From the IMG/VR virus record IMGVR_UViG_3300025120_000357, positions 1 through 29,105 of that record: a stretch of 29,105 nucleotides of DNA. One strand, given 5' to 3'. Every line of letters starts with the position of its first letter. Positions within the stretch are counted from its first letter, which is position 1. The DNA is from a virus. Made by a program: the position numbers and the translations under genes. Of the stretch, positions 7,721 to 13,931 are shown piece by piece. The notes beneath the pieces are model-generated. The model had not been told where the DNA came from and searched no databases. It saw only the letters and a program-made list of their open reading frames with translations.

Positions 7721-8715
7721 GGTGGTTTCTGTTCTTTATCCCGTTCCTTTCGTGGGGACAATGTGACATAGAGATTGTGGGCTTCAATCCTATCTCCACC
7801 GACATCACGCTAGCCATCAACGGGGCGGCGTGTGGCACGGAAGCGGATAGTATTGGAGAGTTCCTCTTGGCTCTCACGTTCAACCCACCCCTCGAGGACA
7901 ACCCTTTCCCGTGCTTCTACGACGACGGGTGGGCTTTGCTCATCTTCCCCCTAGACTTCCCAGGGTTTGAGATAGGACAAGGGCCGGACAACATCGTGCA
8001 ACAGGGCGACACCCTCACCTTCAGCCTCTTGGAGACGCCACTCTTTGGAAGCGGGACGGCAGATTGTTGGATTGAGATTTTGCAGAGCGGATCGTACTAC
8101 GAGGAATGCCTCATCCTGACCGTGTGGCAAATCAACGACAGCGACGGAATAACCGGAGAGCCTGGCCTCGGAGGGTTTGCGTACCCCGACACGGACATAT
8201 TCAACAGCTTCATCCAGTTCTCTTTGAACGGAGCCTGTGACCCTCCTCCCCCTCCCCTTGTCGAGGGTTGTACAGACCTCTTCGCCTTCAACTATAACGA
8301 GGGCGCAACGGAGGAGGACGGCTCTTGCATCTACCAAGGATGCCTCGACCCTGACGCCCTCAACTACTGCGAGGAGTGCACGGTGGAGGGGGAGTGTGAG
8401 TACCTACCCGAGGAGGGCGAGAACTGCAACGACCCCCTCATCTATACGTCCAACACCTTCACCCCTAACGGCGACGGCCTCAACGATTATTGGAAGCCCG
8501 TAACACGGAGCGAGTGTTGGTGGCGGTGGGAGTGCCGCATCTTAAACCGCTGGGGGACACTTGTGTGGGTAAGCTACGACCCGCAAGACAAGTGGCTCGG
8601 CAACCGCCTCGGGTACTTCGTCCCGGACGGCGTGTACGTCTACACGATAAAAGCCACAACCTTTCAATCCACCAAAGCCGTATCGATCAACGGCCAAATC
8701 TCTGTCTTCAGATGA
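7717..8715 (+). CDS. Secreted protein with gliding-motility-type (T9SS type B) C-terminal domain
   Basis: A 332-residue protein with a signal peptide (MRWFLFFIPFLSWGQ). Residues about 16-175 are a novel beta-rich, Cys-containing domain I do not recognise. A PPPPP linker leads to a GCTDLFAFNYNEGATEEDGS repeat at 183-205 and a second, shortened one (GCLDPDALNYCEECT); these Cys-rich repeats are common in secreted Bacteroidota proteins. Residues 246-332 begin NTFTPNGDGLNDYWKP and continue with ILNRWGTLVW and PDGVYVYTIKA, the hallmark of the gliding-motility-associated C-terminal domain (CHU_C type), a type B T9SS signal. It starts by ATGA overlap with the metalloprotease and ends by ATGA overlap with the lysis cassette, so it is co-translated with both. 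Surface adhesin or protease partner are possible roles. Confidence 0.85.
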   Translation: MRWFLFFIPFLSWGQCDIEIVGFNPISTDITLAINGAACGTEADSIGEFLLALTFNPPLEDNPFPCFYDDGWALLIFPLDFPGFEIGQGPDNIVQQGDTLTFSLLETPLFGSGTADCWIEILQSGSYYEECLILTVWQINDSDGITGEPGLGGFAYPDTDIFNSFIQFSLNGACDPPPPPLVEGCTDLFAFNYNEGATEEDGSCIYQGCLDPDALNYCEECTVEGECEYLPEEGENCNDPLIYTSNTFTPNGDGLNDYWKPVTRSECWWRWECRILNRWGTLVWVSYDPQDKWLGNRLGYFVPDGVYVYTIKATTFQSTKAVSINGQISVFR

Positions 8716-8915
8716 ACAATGAAGTGTTTATAAGTTTAGTGCCTTCCCTTATGGCCGCAGTAGGCGTGTGGGTTAGTTTGAACGGAGAGGTAGCAAAGCT
8801 CAAGGGGCGCGTGTATCGACTCGAGAACGATCACAACGAGCTCAAGGGGATGCTTCGCGAATGCGTGGAAGGCATCCAGGACTTGAAGATACTCCTCGCC
8901 AAGAAAGGACTCTGA
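8712..8915 (+). CDS. Small membrane-anchored coiled-coil protein (lysis-associated?)
   Basis: A 67-residue protein starting at an ATGA overlap with the previous stop. An N-terminal hydrophobic segment (FISLVPSLMAAVGVWVSL) is followed by a charged, heptad-like helix (AKLKGRVYRLENDHNELKG) and a short tail ending AKKGL. This layout is common in small proteins just upstream of endolysins in Bacteroidota phages (I associate it with the DUF7365 group from memory). It could be a holin or a holin accessory protein. The endolysin ATG follows directly after its stop, supporting a lysis role. Confidence 0.55.
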   Translation: MNNEVFISLVPSLMAAVGVWVSLNGEVAKLKGRVYRLENDHNELKGMLRECVEGIQDLKILLAKKGL

Positions 8916-9272
8916 ATGTACAAATACTTCAAGCTCTCCGAATTTGACTCACCCGACCAACCGGGAAGCGGTGAGATGATGGAGCACGAGGTCGTCCAAG
9001 CGTTGGACATAGCCCGCGATATTTACGGCTTTCCCATCATTGTCACGAGCGGCTTCCGTTCTGTGGCCCACAACAAAGCCATCGGCGGCTCTCGCAAGTC
9101 TTCGCACCTCCTGGGGTACGCCGTGGACATAGCCGTACCGAATAGCCGCCGCCGTTTCCTTCTTATGGAGGCCCTCTTGGATGCGGACTTCACGAGGTTT
9201 GGGATAGGGGAGGACTTCATCCACGTAGATATGGACCCCCAAAAAGACCCCAACGTCATATGGACCTACTGA
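8916..9272 (+). CDS. Peptidase M15-family endolysin (D,D-/L,D-carboxypeptidase type)
   Basis: A 118-residue single-domain zinc peptidase predicted to cut peptidoglycan peptides. The M15 metal site is visible: H64 and D71 in SSHLLGYAVDIA (HxxxxxxD) and H103 in FIHVDMDP, preceded by the typical VTSGFRSVAHNKAIGG segment. There is no signal peptide, so it needs a holin for release; candidates flank it at 8712 and 9982. Length matches small phage M15 endolysins. It starts immediately after the previous stop and its 3' end overlaps the metallophosphoesterase gene by 13 nt. Confidence 0.85.
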   Translation: MYKYFKLSEFDSPDQPGSGEMMEHEVVQALDIARDIYGFPIIVTSGFRSVAHNKAIGGSRKSSHLLGYAVDIAVPNSRRRFLLMEALLDADFTRFGIGEDFIHVDMDPQKDPNVIWTY

Positions 9273-9985
9273 AAGAGACCCGCCCCCGCATCAAGGGGAG
9301 CATGAGGAAAGCATACGACTGGCTCACCGAGAAGAGCTCCCGCGTCCTTGTCATCGGAGACCTGCACTGTCCCTTTGATTTGGACGGATACCTCGAGCAC
9401 TGCCAAGAAATATACTCTCGGCACAACTGCAACCGGGTGGTCTTCATTGGGGACATCATCGACAACCACTACTCGTCCTACCACGAGACAGACCCGGACG
9501 GGTTTGGCGGTGGGGAGGAGCTTGAGAGAGCCATCCACCACGTCTCCCGGTGGAGCGACGCCTTCCCTCGTGCGGACGTCCTCATCGGAAACCACGACCG
9601 AATCATCATGCGCAAGGCTTTCAGCTCTGCGATCCCCAAGGCGTGGGTGAAATCGTACAACGAAGTCCTCGGGACGGATTGGAACTGGTCGGAACAACTC
9701 GTCATTGACGGGGTGCAGTACGTACACGGGGAAGGTGGGACCGCACGAACCAAGGCCAAGAACGATATGATGAGCACCGTACAAGGCCACGTCCACACCC
9801 AAGCTTACACCGAGTGGATGGTGGGCCGCAACTTCCGAATCTTTGGAATGCAAGTAGGTTGTGGCATAGACCACGACGCATACGCTAGCGCATACGCTCG
9901 GCACTACAAGAAGCAAGCCATCGGATGTGGGGTTGTTATCGGTGGCGAGGTTGCCATAAACTGCCTCATGACGCTGGGATCGTGA
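9260..9985 (+). CDS. Calcineurin-like metallophosphoesterase
   Basis: A 241-residue predicted metal-dependent phosphoesterase. The family motifs occur in order: GDLHCPFD (metal site 1, residues about 33-40), GDIIDNH (around 65), GNHDR (around 113), and GHVHTQ near residue 176. It has no signal peptide, so it is cytoplasmic. ATG 9260 overlaps the endolysin end; ATG 9302 is an alternative start that would lose the weakly conserved N-terminal 14 residues. The substrate cannot be read from sequence: nucleic acid ends or cyclic/di-nucleotides are options. Its place inside the lysis cassette is odd for a DNA-repair enzyme. Confidence 0.8.
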   Translation: MDLLKETRPRIKGSMRKAYDWLTEKSSRVLVIGDLHCPFDLDGYLEHCQEIYSRHNCNRVVFIGDIIDNHYSSYHETDPDGFGGGEELERAIHHVSRWSDAFPRADVLIGNHDRIIMRKAFSSAIPKAWVKSYNEVLGTDWNWSEQLVIDGVQYVHGEGGTARTKAKNDMMSTVQGHVHTQAYTEWMVGRNFRIFGMQVGCGIDHDAYASAYARHYKKQAIGCGVVIGGEVAINCLMTLGS

Positions 9986-10212
9986 AGACCAAAGAGAACC
10001 CCTGGCTCAAGTTTATCTCGCGGCTTGACGTCACCGAGGTGTTCAAAACCAAGGGCGACCTCCGCAGGTGGTCCGCCAAGCGCACCATCGGAGGCGCGAT
10101 TGTAGCCGAGGCCCTTTGGCAGGTCCACGAGTTTGGCTTATCTTGGGAGGGCATAGTGCTCGCAGGTATAGGGGTTCTGCCCTTGTGCCTTTCCTTCTTC
10201 GAAAGGGTGTAG
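9982..10212 (+). CDS. Small membrane protein, holin candidate
   Basis: A 76-residue protein beginning with GTG 9982 in a GTGA overlap with the phosphoesterase stop. A charged N-terminal half (KFISRLDVTEVFKTKGDLRR) is followed by one or two hydrophobic segments (TIGGAIVAEALWQ and IVLAGIGVLPLCLSFF) and a short charged end (ERV). Small size, membrane segments and position at the end of the lysis cassette fit a holin. A terminator follows within 25 nt, closing the late transcription unit. No enzymatic motif is present. Confidence 0.5.
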   Translation: MKTKENPWLKFISRLDVTEVFKTKGDLRRWSAKRTIGGAIVAEALWQVHEFGLSWEGIVLAGIGVLPLCLSFFERV

Positions 10213-10236
10213 CGTTTTGATTTATTCAACAGGCGG

Positions 10237-10269
10237 AAGCCCCTCGAAACGTCGGGGGGTTTCTTTTTT
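10237..10269 (+). terminator. Rho-independent terminator closing the late/lysis operon
   Basis: Stem CCCCTCG / CGGGGGG (one T-G pair) with loop AAACGT, extended by A-T pairs, followed by the T-rich tract tttctttttt. It separates the holin-like gene from the early promoter 22 nt downstream. Confidence 0.85.
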
Positions 10270-10290
10270 GCAAATTATTTTGCAGAATCC

Positions 10291-10321
10291 TTTGGAGGAT
10301 ACAAAGTTTGTTGTATCTTTG
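10291..10321 (+). promoter_or_regulatory. Bacteroidota-type promoter for the early region
   Basis: TTTG at 10291-10294 (-33 box) and TATCTTTG at 10314-10321 (-7 box, consensus TAnnTTTG) are separated by 19 nt, the known spacing of the primary-sigma promoter of Bacteroides and relatives. It lies between a terminator and the first early gene, in the most AT-rich intergenic stretch I noted. Transcription should start a few bases downstream, about 20-25 nt before ATG 10350. Confidence 0.8.
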
Positions 10322-10349
10322 GGATATGAATAACTCAAACCCCAACACC

Positions 10350-10508
10350 ATGAACAACACAGTCCAAAACCCCGCAATTCTTGCCTACTACTACGGCACA
10401 ATGTCGACAAACGAACTTCACAGCCGTAAAGAAAACCCCACCTCAATCGACGATGCTCGCTTATTGGATGCTGAATTGAACAACCGCAAGGCAGCCCTTT
10501 CAAAATAA
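10350..10508 (+). CDS. Small early protein, unknown
   Basis: A 52-residue protein, the first gene after the early promoter. It is polar, with NELHSRKEN and DDARLLDAELNNRKAAL, probably helical; I do not recognise it. ATG 10350 is chosen because it is preceded by aaccccaacacc, a leader shared with other starts here, and lies downstream of the expected transcription start. In-frame codons further upstream fall in the promoter. First-gene position suggests an early host-takeover or regulatory role, which is inference. Confidence 0.6.
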   Translation: MNNTVQNPAILAYYYGTMSTNELHSRKENPTSIDDARLLDAELNNRKAALSK

Positions 10509-10520
10509 ACAACCCACAAC

Positions 10521-10548
10521 GGGGGGCTCCGGCCCCCCTTTATTTTTA
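10521..10548 (+). terminator. Strong hairpin with T-tract after the first early gene
   Basis: A 7-bp all-GC stem (GGGGGGC / GCCCCCC) with a TCCG tetraloop, followed by tttattttt. It should terminate or attenuate early transcription after the first small gene, so downstream early genes need read-through or another promoter. Confidence 0.85.
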
Positions 10549-10564
10549 CCTAAATTCCAACACT

Positions 10565-10708
10565 ATGAGCCAACAAGAACTCAACCAACTGCACGGCCTT
10601 TTGAATAGTTTCAAGCGTACAATGATGACCAAAGATCACACGATGGAAGACCTCCACGCTGTGTTGAATACTGCCTTCATCGTTTCAGAAACAAAGCCGA
10701 ACGCCTAA
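10565..10708 (+). CDS. Small early protein, unknown
   Basis: A 47-residue ORF, MSQQELNQLHGLLNSFKRTM..., ending SETKPNA. It is largely helical by composition, with no recognised motif. Support comes from its leader attccaacactATG, nearly identical to those of the genes before and after, and its tidy spacing (10 nt to the next ATG). It could be a small regulator or anti-host protein; nothing in the sequence decides this. Confidence 0.55.
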   Translation: MSQQELNQLHGLLNSFKRTMMTKDHTMEDLHAVLNTAFIVSETKPNA

Positions 10709-10718
10709 CCCCAACACT

Positions 10719-10871
10719 ATGCCCAAGCCAAAAAGCACCAAGGGAGAAGACCTCGCTTGGAACATCTGCACCCGCCTTCGCGGGAACGAATTTAAGGACA
10801 TGACCCTCGGAGAGATTGACGACTTCCGCGCGGAGATGGCCAAGTTCCTCGACCTCAAGAAAGAATGGTAA
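10719..10871 (+). CDS. Small early protein, unknown
   Basis: A 50-residue ORF starting MPKPKSTKGEDLAWNICTRL and ending DLKKEW. Basic N-terminus, helical remainder; no family recognised. The leader taaccccaacactATG repeats the motif of its neighbours. Its stop overlaps the next gene's ATG (TAATG), indicating translational coupling. Confidence 0.6.
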   Translation: MPKPKSTKGEDLAWNICTRLRGNEFKDMTLGEIDDFRAEMAKFLDLKKEW

Positions 10872-11278
10872 TGCAACACGCCCGAAAAACATTTGTCCAA
10901 TGGCTGAACAAATGCGAGACAGGAAAAACGACAGAAGGCACAAGAGCCGTTGCCAAGAAAGCACTCAAAGAAAGAGATGCAGGGAATATAAAGGAGGCCG
11001 AGTACTTGTTGCTACAAGCCAAAGGTGAATGGTACATGGCCGAAGAAAAACACGCAAGGAAAAACAACCACAACTACTACGCCTCAAGAATGAAACAAGC
11101 CTACAACAACCTCAAGCCGAACGGCGTAAGCCACACGGCATACCCCGACCAACCCGCCCAGGACTTCAACGAATGGTCGGCGCATATCACATCCCAAGAG
11201 ATCGCCCGAGACGCGGACGAGTTCAAACGCAAGTTCGACTCCTTGTGGGGCGACTTCAAGAAGAGCATCCAAGGGTGA
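10871..11278 (+). CDS. Early protein of unknown function, helical and charged
   Basis: A 135-residue hydrophilic protein, rich in Lys, Glu and Ala, with long predicted helices (AVAKKALKERDAGNIKEAEY; ARDADEFKRKFDSLWGDFKK). No catalytic or DNA-binding motif is evident. ATG 10871 overlaps the previous stop by one base (TAATG); ATG 10865 two codons upstream is possible. The end overlaps the next gene's GTG start by 4 nt. Confidence 0.6.
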   Translation: MQHARKTFVQWLNKCETGKTTEGTRAVAKKALKERDAGNIKEAEYLLLQAKGEWYMAEEKHARKNNHNYYASRMKQAYNNLKPNGVSHTAYPDQPAQDFNEWSAHITSQEIARDADEFKRKFDSLWGDFKKSIQG

Positions 11279-11523
11279 GCTACTACGACAAGAAGCGGCA
11301 GGAGAGAACCACGACGTCCATCATTCCTTTGGGTGCGGTGTTCATGCCCGACAACGGAATGCAAGCCGACCCGGAGAGGATGGAGGAGTTGGGGTACACT
11401 TGCCACATCGACACCCAGCACCCCGACAGGCACGAGCCCACGCGTTGGTATTTCAACACGGAGAAGAATAGAGACAAAATCAAAATCGGAATCGAGGCAC
11501 GAGGCTTCGAGGTCATCAACTAA
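11275..11523 (+). CDS. Small early protein, unknown (GTG start)
   Basis: An 82-residue protein beginning at GTG 11275 in a GTGA overlap with the previous stop. Recognisable blocks are SIIPLGAVFMPDNG, ELGYTCHIDTQHPD and TRWYFNTEKN, suggesting a small alpha/beta fold; no family assigned. A longer in-frame extension to 11029 exists but its extra part is an out-of-frame reading of the previous gene, so I reject it. Confidence 0.55.
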   Translation: MSYYDKKRQERTTTSIIPLGAVFMPDNGMQADPERMEELGYTCHIDTQHPDRHEPTRWYFNTEKNRDKIKIGIEARGFEVIN

Positions 11524-11535
11524 ACACCCTTTACT

Positions 11536-11973
11536 ATGTCTGAAGAGACTACAACAATCCAAAGCCTGACCCCACAGGGCTCCTTCGAGAGCAATGGGAA
11601 AACCTTTTACAAGTTCGATTGCATCCTCGAGAACGGCCTCGTGGGAGAGGTGAGCGCACTAACCCAAGACCGATGGAACGAAGGCCAAGAGGTCATGGTC
11701 AAAAGCCACGAGAGTACCAAATGGGGTCCACGCCTCAAGCTCGACAAGCCGGGCTTCAGCGGCGTACGTTCGTGGGACAACGTGAAGACAGGCTCTGCCC
11801 CCGTCAAGTCCAACGACGACACGACAAAGAGCATCGTGGCAAGCTGGGCCGTCGGGTGTGCTATGCAAGCGGCGGGCGATCCTACCCAAGAGAACTACGA
11901 CTCGGTCGTCCTGCACCTTGCACGTATTGCCCTCCTCGCTCGTGACACCATCAAAAAGGAGGTACAACTCTAA
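11536..11973 (+). CDS. OB-fold-like (ssDNA-binding?) early protein
   Basis: A 145-residue protein. Residues 1-80 alternate like a small beta-barrel (SFESNGKTFYKFDCILENGL; GEVSALTQDRWNEGQEVMVK; KWGPRLKLDKPG), which resembles an OB-fold nucleic-acid-binding domain. Residues 95-145 form helices (SIVASWAVGCAMQAAGD; VLHLARIALLARDTI). This layout appears in phage early proteins next to replication genes, so a single-strand DNA-binding role is plausible but unproven. It does not end in an acidic tail like classical SSB. The TAATG overlap at 11971 couples it to the next gene. Confidence 0.55.
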   Translation: MSEETTTIQSLTPQGSFESNGKTFYKFDCILENGLVGEVSALTQDRWNEGQEVMVKSHESTKWGPRLKLDKPGFSGVRSWDNVKTGSAPVKSNDDTTKSIVASWAVGCAMQAAGDPTQENYDSVVLHLARIALLARDTIKKEVQL

Positions 11974-12173
11974 TGTGGGAGAACGGAAACCCAAAGGACT
12001 CGGGGTGGTATCTCGGAGCTTGGAAGATGGGGGAGACCTACATCTACCAAGTGGCCAAGTGGACGGGGACGGAATGGTACTCTTCGATGAAGGAGAGCCC
12101 CACCACCTGGCAAGAGATTGACTGCCCCGAGTTACAATACCAAATGCTGAACGAATTAAACCCAACACAATGA
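11973..12173 (+). CDS. Small early protein, Trp/Tyr-rich (DUF551-like?)
   Basis: A 66-residue protein with SGWYLGAWKMGETYIYQVAK and WTGTEWYSS followed by a conserved-looking W. This recalls the short DUF551-type phage proteins (GxYL...VAxWxGxxW), a family without known function. ATG 11973 overlaps the previous stop and the stop overlaps the next ATG (ATGA). Confidence 0.6.
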   Translation: MWENGNPKDSGWYLGAWKMGETYIYQVAKWTGTEWYSSMKESPTTWQEIDCPELQYQMLNELNPTQ

Positions 12174-12451
12174 AACGAAACAACAAAATGTGGAGCAACC
12201 ACGAAGACATCACTCTGAAGAAGCTATACAAAGCAGGGTCGAAGGATGAAGAAGTCGCCGAAATTCTCGGGCGTTCTATGTATGCAGTCAGGCAACGAAG
12301 GTATCGCAAACGCCACCGCGTAAATGCTGGGGAACCTCAAGTCAAGATTCAGTTCAAAGAGCCAAAGAAGGAAGCGAAATACACGCGCTATATGAAGCCC
12401 GCCACCGAGGTATCTATCTTGTGGGGACTTGTCAAATTCTCGAAGGCATGA
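12170..12451 (+). CDS. SANT/Myb-like DNA-binding protein
   Basis: A 93-residue basic protein. Residues 7-45 (MWSNHEDITLKKLYKAGSKD, then EEVAEILGRSMYAVRQRRYR) form a three-helix SANT/homeodomain-like domain with the W at its start and a basic recognition helix, typical of phage DNA-binding regulators. The rest is basic, ending ATEVSILWGLVKFSKA. It is translationally coupled on both sides by ATGA overlaps, with leader ttaaacccaacacaATG. Next to the Cro-like gene it probably regulates transcription of the early region; target sites are unknown. Confidence 0.65.
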   Translation: MKRNNKMWSNHEDITLKKLYKAGSKDEEVAEILGRSMYAVRQRRYRKRHRVNAGEPQVKIQFKEPKKEAKYTRYMKPATEVSILWGLVKFSKA

Positions 12452-12675
12452 AGGACTATATAGCGACCCACTTCGGTACGCAAAAGGACTGCGCTCGTGA
12501 GCTGGGGGTAACCCCGGCCACGGTGCAGAACTGGATCAAGAAGAACCCACGCGGCATCTTGAAACACGGCCCGGAGATAGTAGCCAAGAAGAACACGACG
12601 TGGCTACAACTACAAGGGGAGGTCATGTACCGCGAGCACGAGCTCCGCGACCTTGTGCCTATCCGAGAGACGTAA
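12448..12675 (+). CDS. Cro/XRE-like helix-turn-helix protein
   Basis: A 75-residue protein with a helix-turn-helix at residues 10-30 (TQKDCARELGVTPATVQNWI), as in Cro or YdaS-type regulators. ATG 12448 is chosen for its ATGA overlap with the previous stop; an in-frame GTG at 12421 lies inside the previous gene. The C-terminal part (TTWLQLQGEVMYREHELRDL) could allow dimerisation. There is no visible integrase or repressor pair, so a lysogeny switch is not shown; control of early genes is more likely. Confidence 0.7.
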   Translation: MKDYIATHFGTQKDCARELGVTPATVQNWIKKNPRGILKHGPEIVAKKNTTWLQLQGEVMYREHELRDLVPIRET

Positions 12676-12700
12676 CACACGCCTCTCATATCTTTACCGA

Positions 12701-13396
12701 ATGCAGCGAGAATTTCTAGGGGTATGGATTCCCGCCCCAATATGGTTGGACAAACGCCTCACGCTTGTGGAGAAGGCCCTCCTCGCAGAGGTCGAATCTT
12801 TCACAGGCAACGGCAAGAGCTTCCACAAATGCAACGAGACCATCCAAACGGAATACGGCATCTCACGCAACACGATCGCAAGGGCATTCCGCAAGCTCGA
12901 ACAGCTCGAGTTTGTGGAGATAAACTTCAACGGAAGGGTCCGCCACGTCCGTGTCCGTGCAGGCAGCATCCCCAAAATGGGGAGGCAGAGTACCCAAAAT
13001 GGGGAGGCAGCATCCCCAAATAATACCTCTACTAATACCAGTAAAAGAACAAGAGACAATACATCTAAACACAAGGGGGTGGTGATGCCATTCGAGGACA
13101 AGGAATTTGTCGAGGCTTGGAAGAGCTGGAAGGACTACAAGAAGACCGAGCACGGCTTCAAGTTCAAAAGCCGGACAAGCGAGCAAGCCTCCCTCCATCA
13201 ATTACAAACCCTCTCGGGCGGCGATTGCGCCAACGCCGTCCGCATCATTGGGCAGAGCCTCGCCAACGGTTGGAAAGGTTTCTTTGCCCTCAAAAACCAA
13301 ACGAATGAAACAAGACGCCCTGGACCTTCAGACGGGTCACTCATTGAAGAACATCTCCGCCGCCTCGCGAATGACCCCCGAGGAGGCATGGAGTAA
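12701..13396 (+). CDS. Phage replication initiator-like protein carrying the origin repeats
   Basis: A 231-residue protein. Residues 1-75 are a winged-helix domain of the type in phage O/replisome organiser proteins (WIPAPIWLDKRLTLVEKALL; then GISRNTIARAFRKLEQLEFV as the recognition part). Residues about 85-125 are a low-complexity linker encoded by 22-bp DNA repeats (see 12962-13070), a layout like lambda O with its origin inside the gene. The C-terminal part (EDKEFVEAWKSWKDYKKTEH; GWKGFFALKN) is a DnaD-like or primosome-loading-type segment typical of phage initiators. Start ATG 12701 has a 25-nt gap from the Cro-like gene. It overlaps the next gene's ATG 13305 by 92 nt. Confidence 0.75.
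   Translation: MQREFLGVWIPAPIWLDKRLTLVEKALLAEVESFTGNGKSFHKCNETIQTEYGISRNTIARAFRKLEQLEFVEINFNGRVRHVRVRAGSIPKMGRQSTQNGEAASPNNTSTNTSKRTRDNTSKHKGVVMPFEDKEFVEAWKSWKDYKKTEHGFKFKSRTSEQASLHQLQTLSGGDCANAVRIIGQSLANGWKGFFALKNQTNETRRPGPSDGSLIEEHLRRLANDPRGGME
12962..13070. other. Candidate replication origin: 22-bp iterons plus AT-rich segment
   Basis: Three direct repeats start at 12962, 12984 and 13006, exactly 22 bp apart. The first two (ggcag....cccaaaatgggga) match at 19 of 22 bases; the third matches the first over its first 15 bases and then runs into AT-rich DNA. Each of the first two contains the palindrome-like CCCaaaatGGG. Bases 13021-13070 are only 30% G+C (15 of 50). Repeats plus an adjacent AT-rich stretch inside an initiator gene are the organisation of the lambda origin. 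Since 22 is not a multiple of 3, the repeats are read in different frames, pointing to selection on DNA, not protein. Confidence 0.65.
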
Positions 13397-13931
13397 AGGC
13401 ACAAACGTCATAGCGGCATATCGCACCGATCCCGCCCGCGTAGAGGCCACCCTCATCCTCCTACTCAAGGAAACACTCACCTACCTGGAATACAACAAGA
13501 CCATCCGCTCGGACCAAGATTTGTTGGATGCCGTCCACCATCTACGGGACAACTTTCCCGAGATGAAGCTCGAGGAGTGGGCCATAATTATGAACCGATT
13601 GAAGACGGGAGAGTACCGCCCAGGGTACGAGCGTTTGAAACTTCCGGAATTATGCGATATATTCCAACAATATGGAGGGGAGAGAGCGGCAGTACGTGAG
13701 GGCAACTGGAACGAGTTGAAGAAACACGCTCCCGATCGCTTGAGCGACGTCCAACTCGACACCCTCTACGACAACTACAAGAAGAGACGTGTTAAACAAA
13801 AGGAAGAACTCGAGAAAGCCCGCGAAATCCAGCCCGTCAAAGTCGACGAAAGGGGACGGTGGAAGCATATCCCGTACCAAAGCCCCCAAGAAGAAGAGGT
13901 TCAACAGGAGCGCGGCAGTCAAGAAACTTGA
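13305..13931 (+). CDS. Replication-associated protein, unknown function
   Basis: A 208-residue mostly helical protein. Its central part (DLLDAVHHLRDNFPEMKLEE; WAIIMNRLKTGEYRPGYERL; LCDIFQQYG) matches a pattern I know from proteins that follow initiators in Bacteroidota phages; a helicase-loader or primosomal role is possible but not shown, and no Walker motif is present. ATG 13305 is chosen because the upstream sequence is A-rich (caaaaaccaaacgaATG), despite a 92-nt overlap with the initiator gene; ATG 13371 is the fallback. The end overlaps NinG. Confidence 0.6.
   Translation: MKQDALDLQTGHSLKNISAASRMTPEEAWSKGTNVIAAYRTDPARVEATLILLLKETLTYLEYNKTIRSDQDLLDAVHHLRDNFPEMKLEEWAIIMNRLKTGEYRPGYERLKLPELCDIFQQYGGERAAVREGNWNELKKHAPDRLSDVQLDTLYDNYKKRRVKQKEELEKAREIQPVKVDERGRWKHIPYQSPQEEEVQQERGSQET

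Noticed and set aside
12689-12696. TATCTTTA, close to the -7 promoter box, just before the initiator gene
   Set aside because: Last base differs from consensus and no TTTG-like -33 box lies 19-21 nt upstream.
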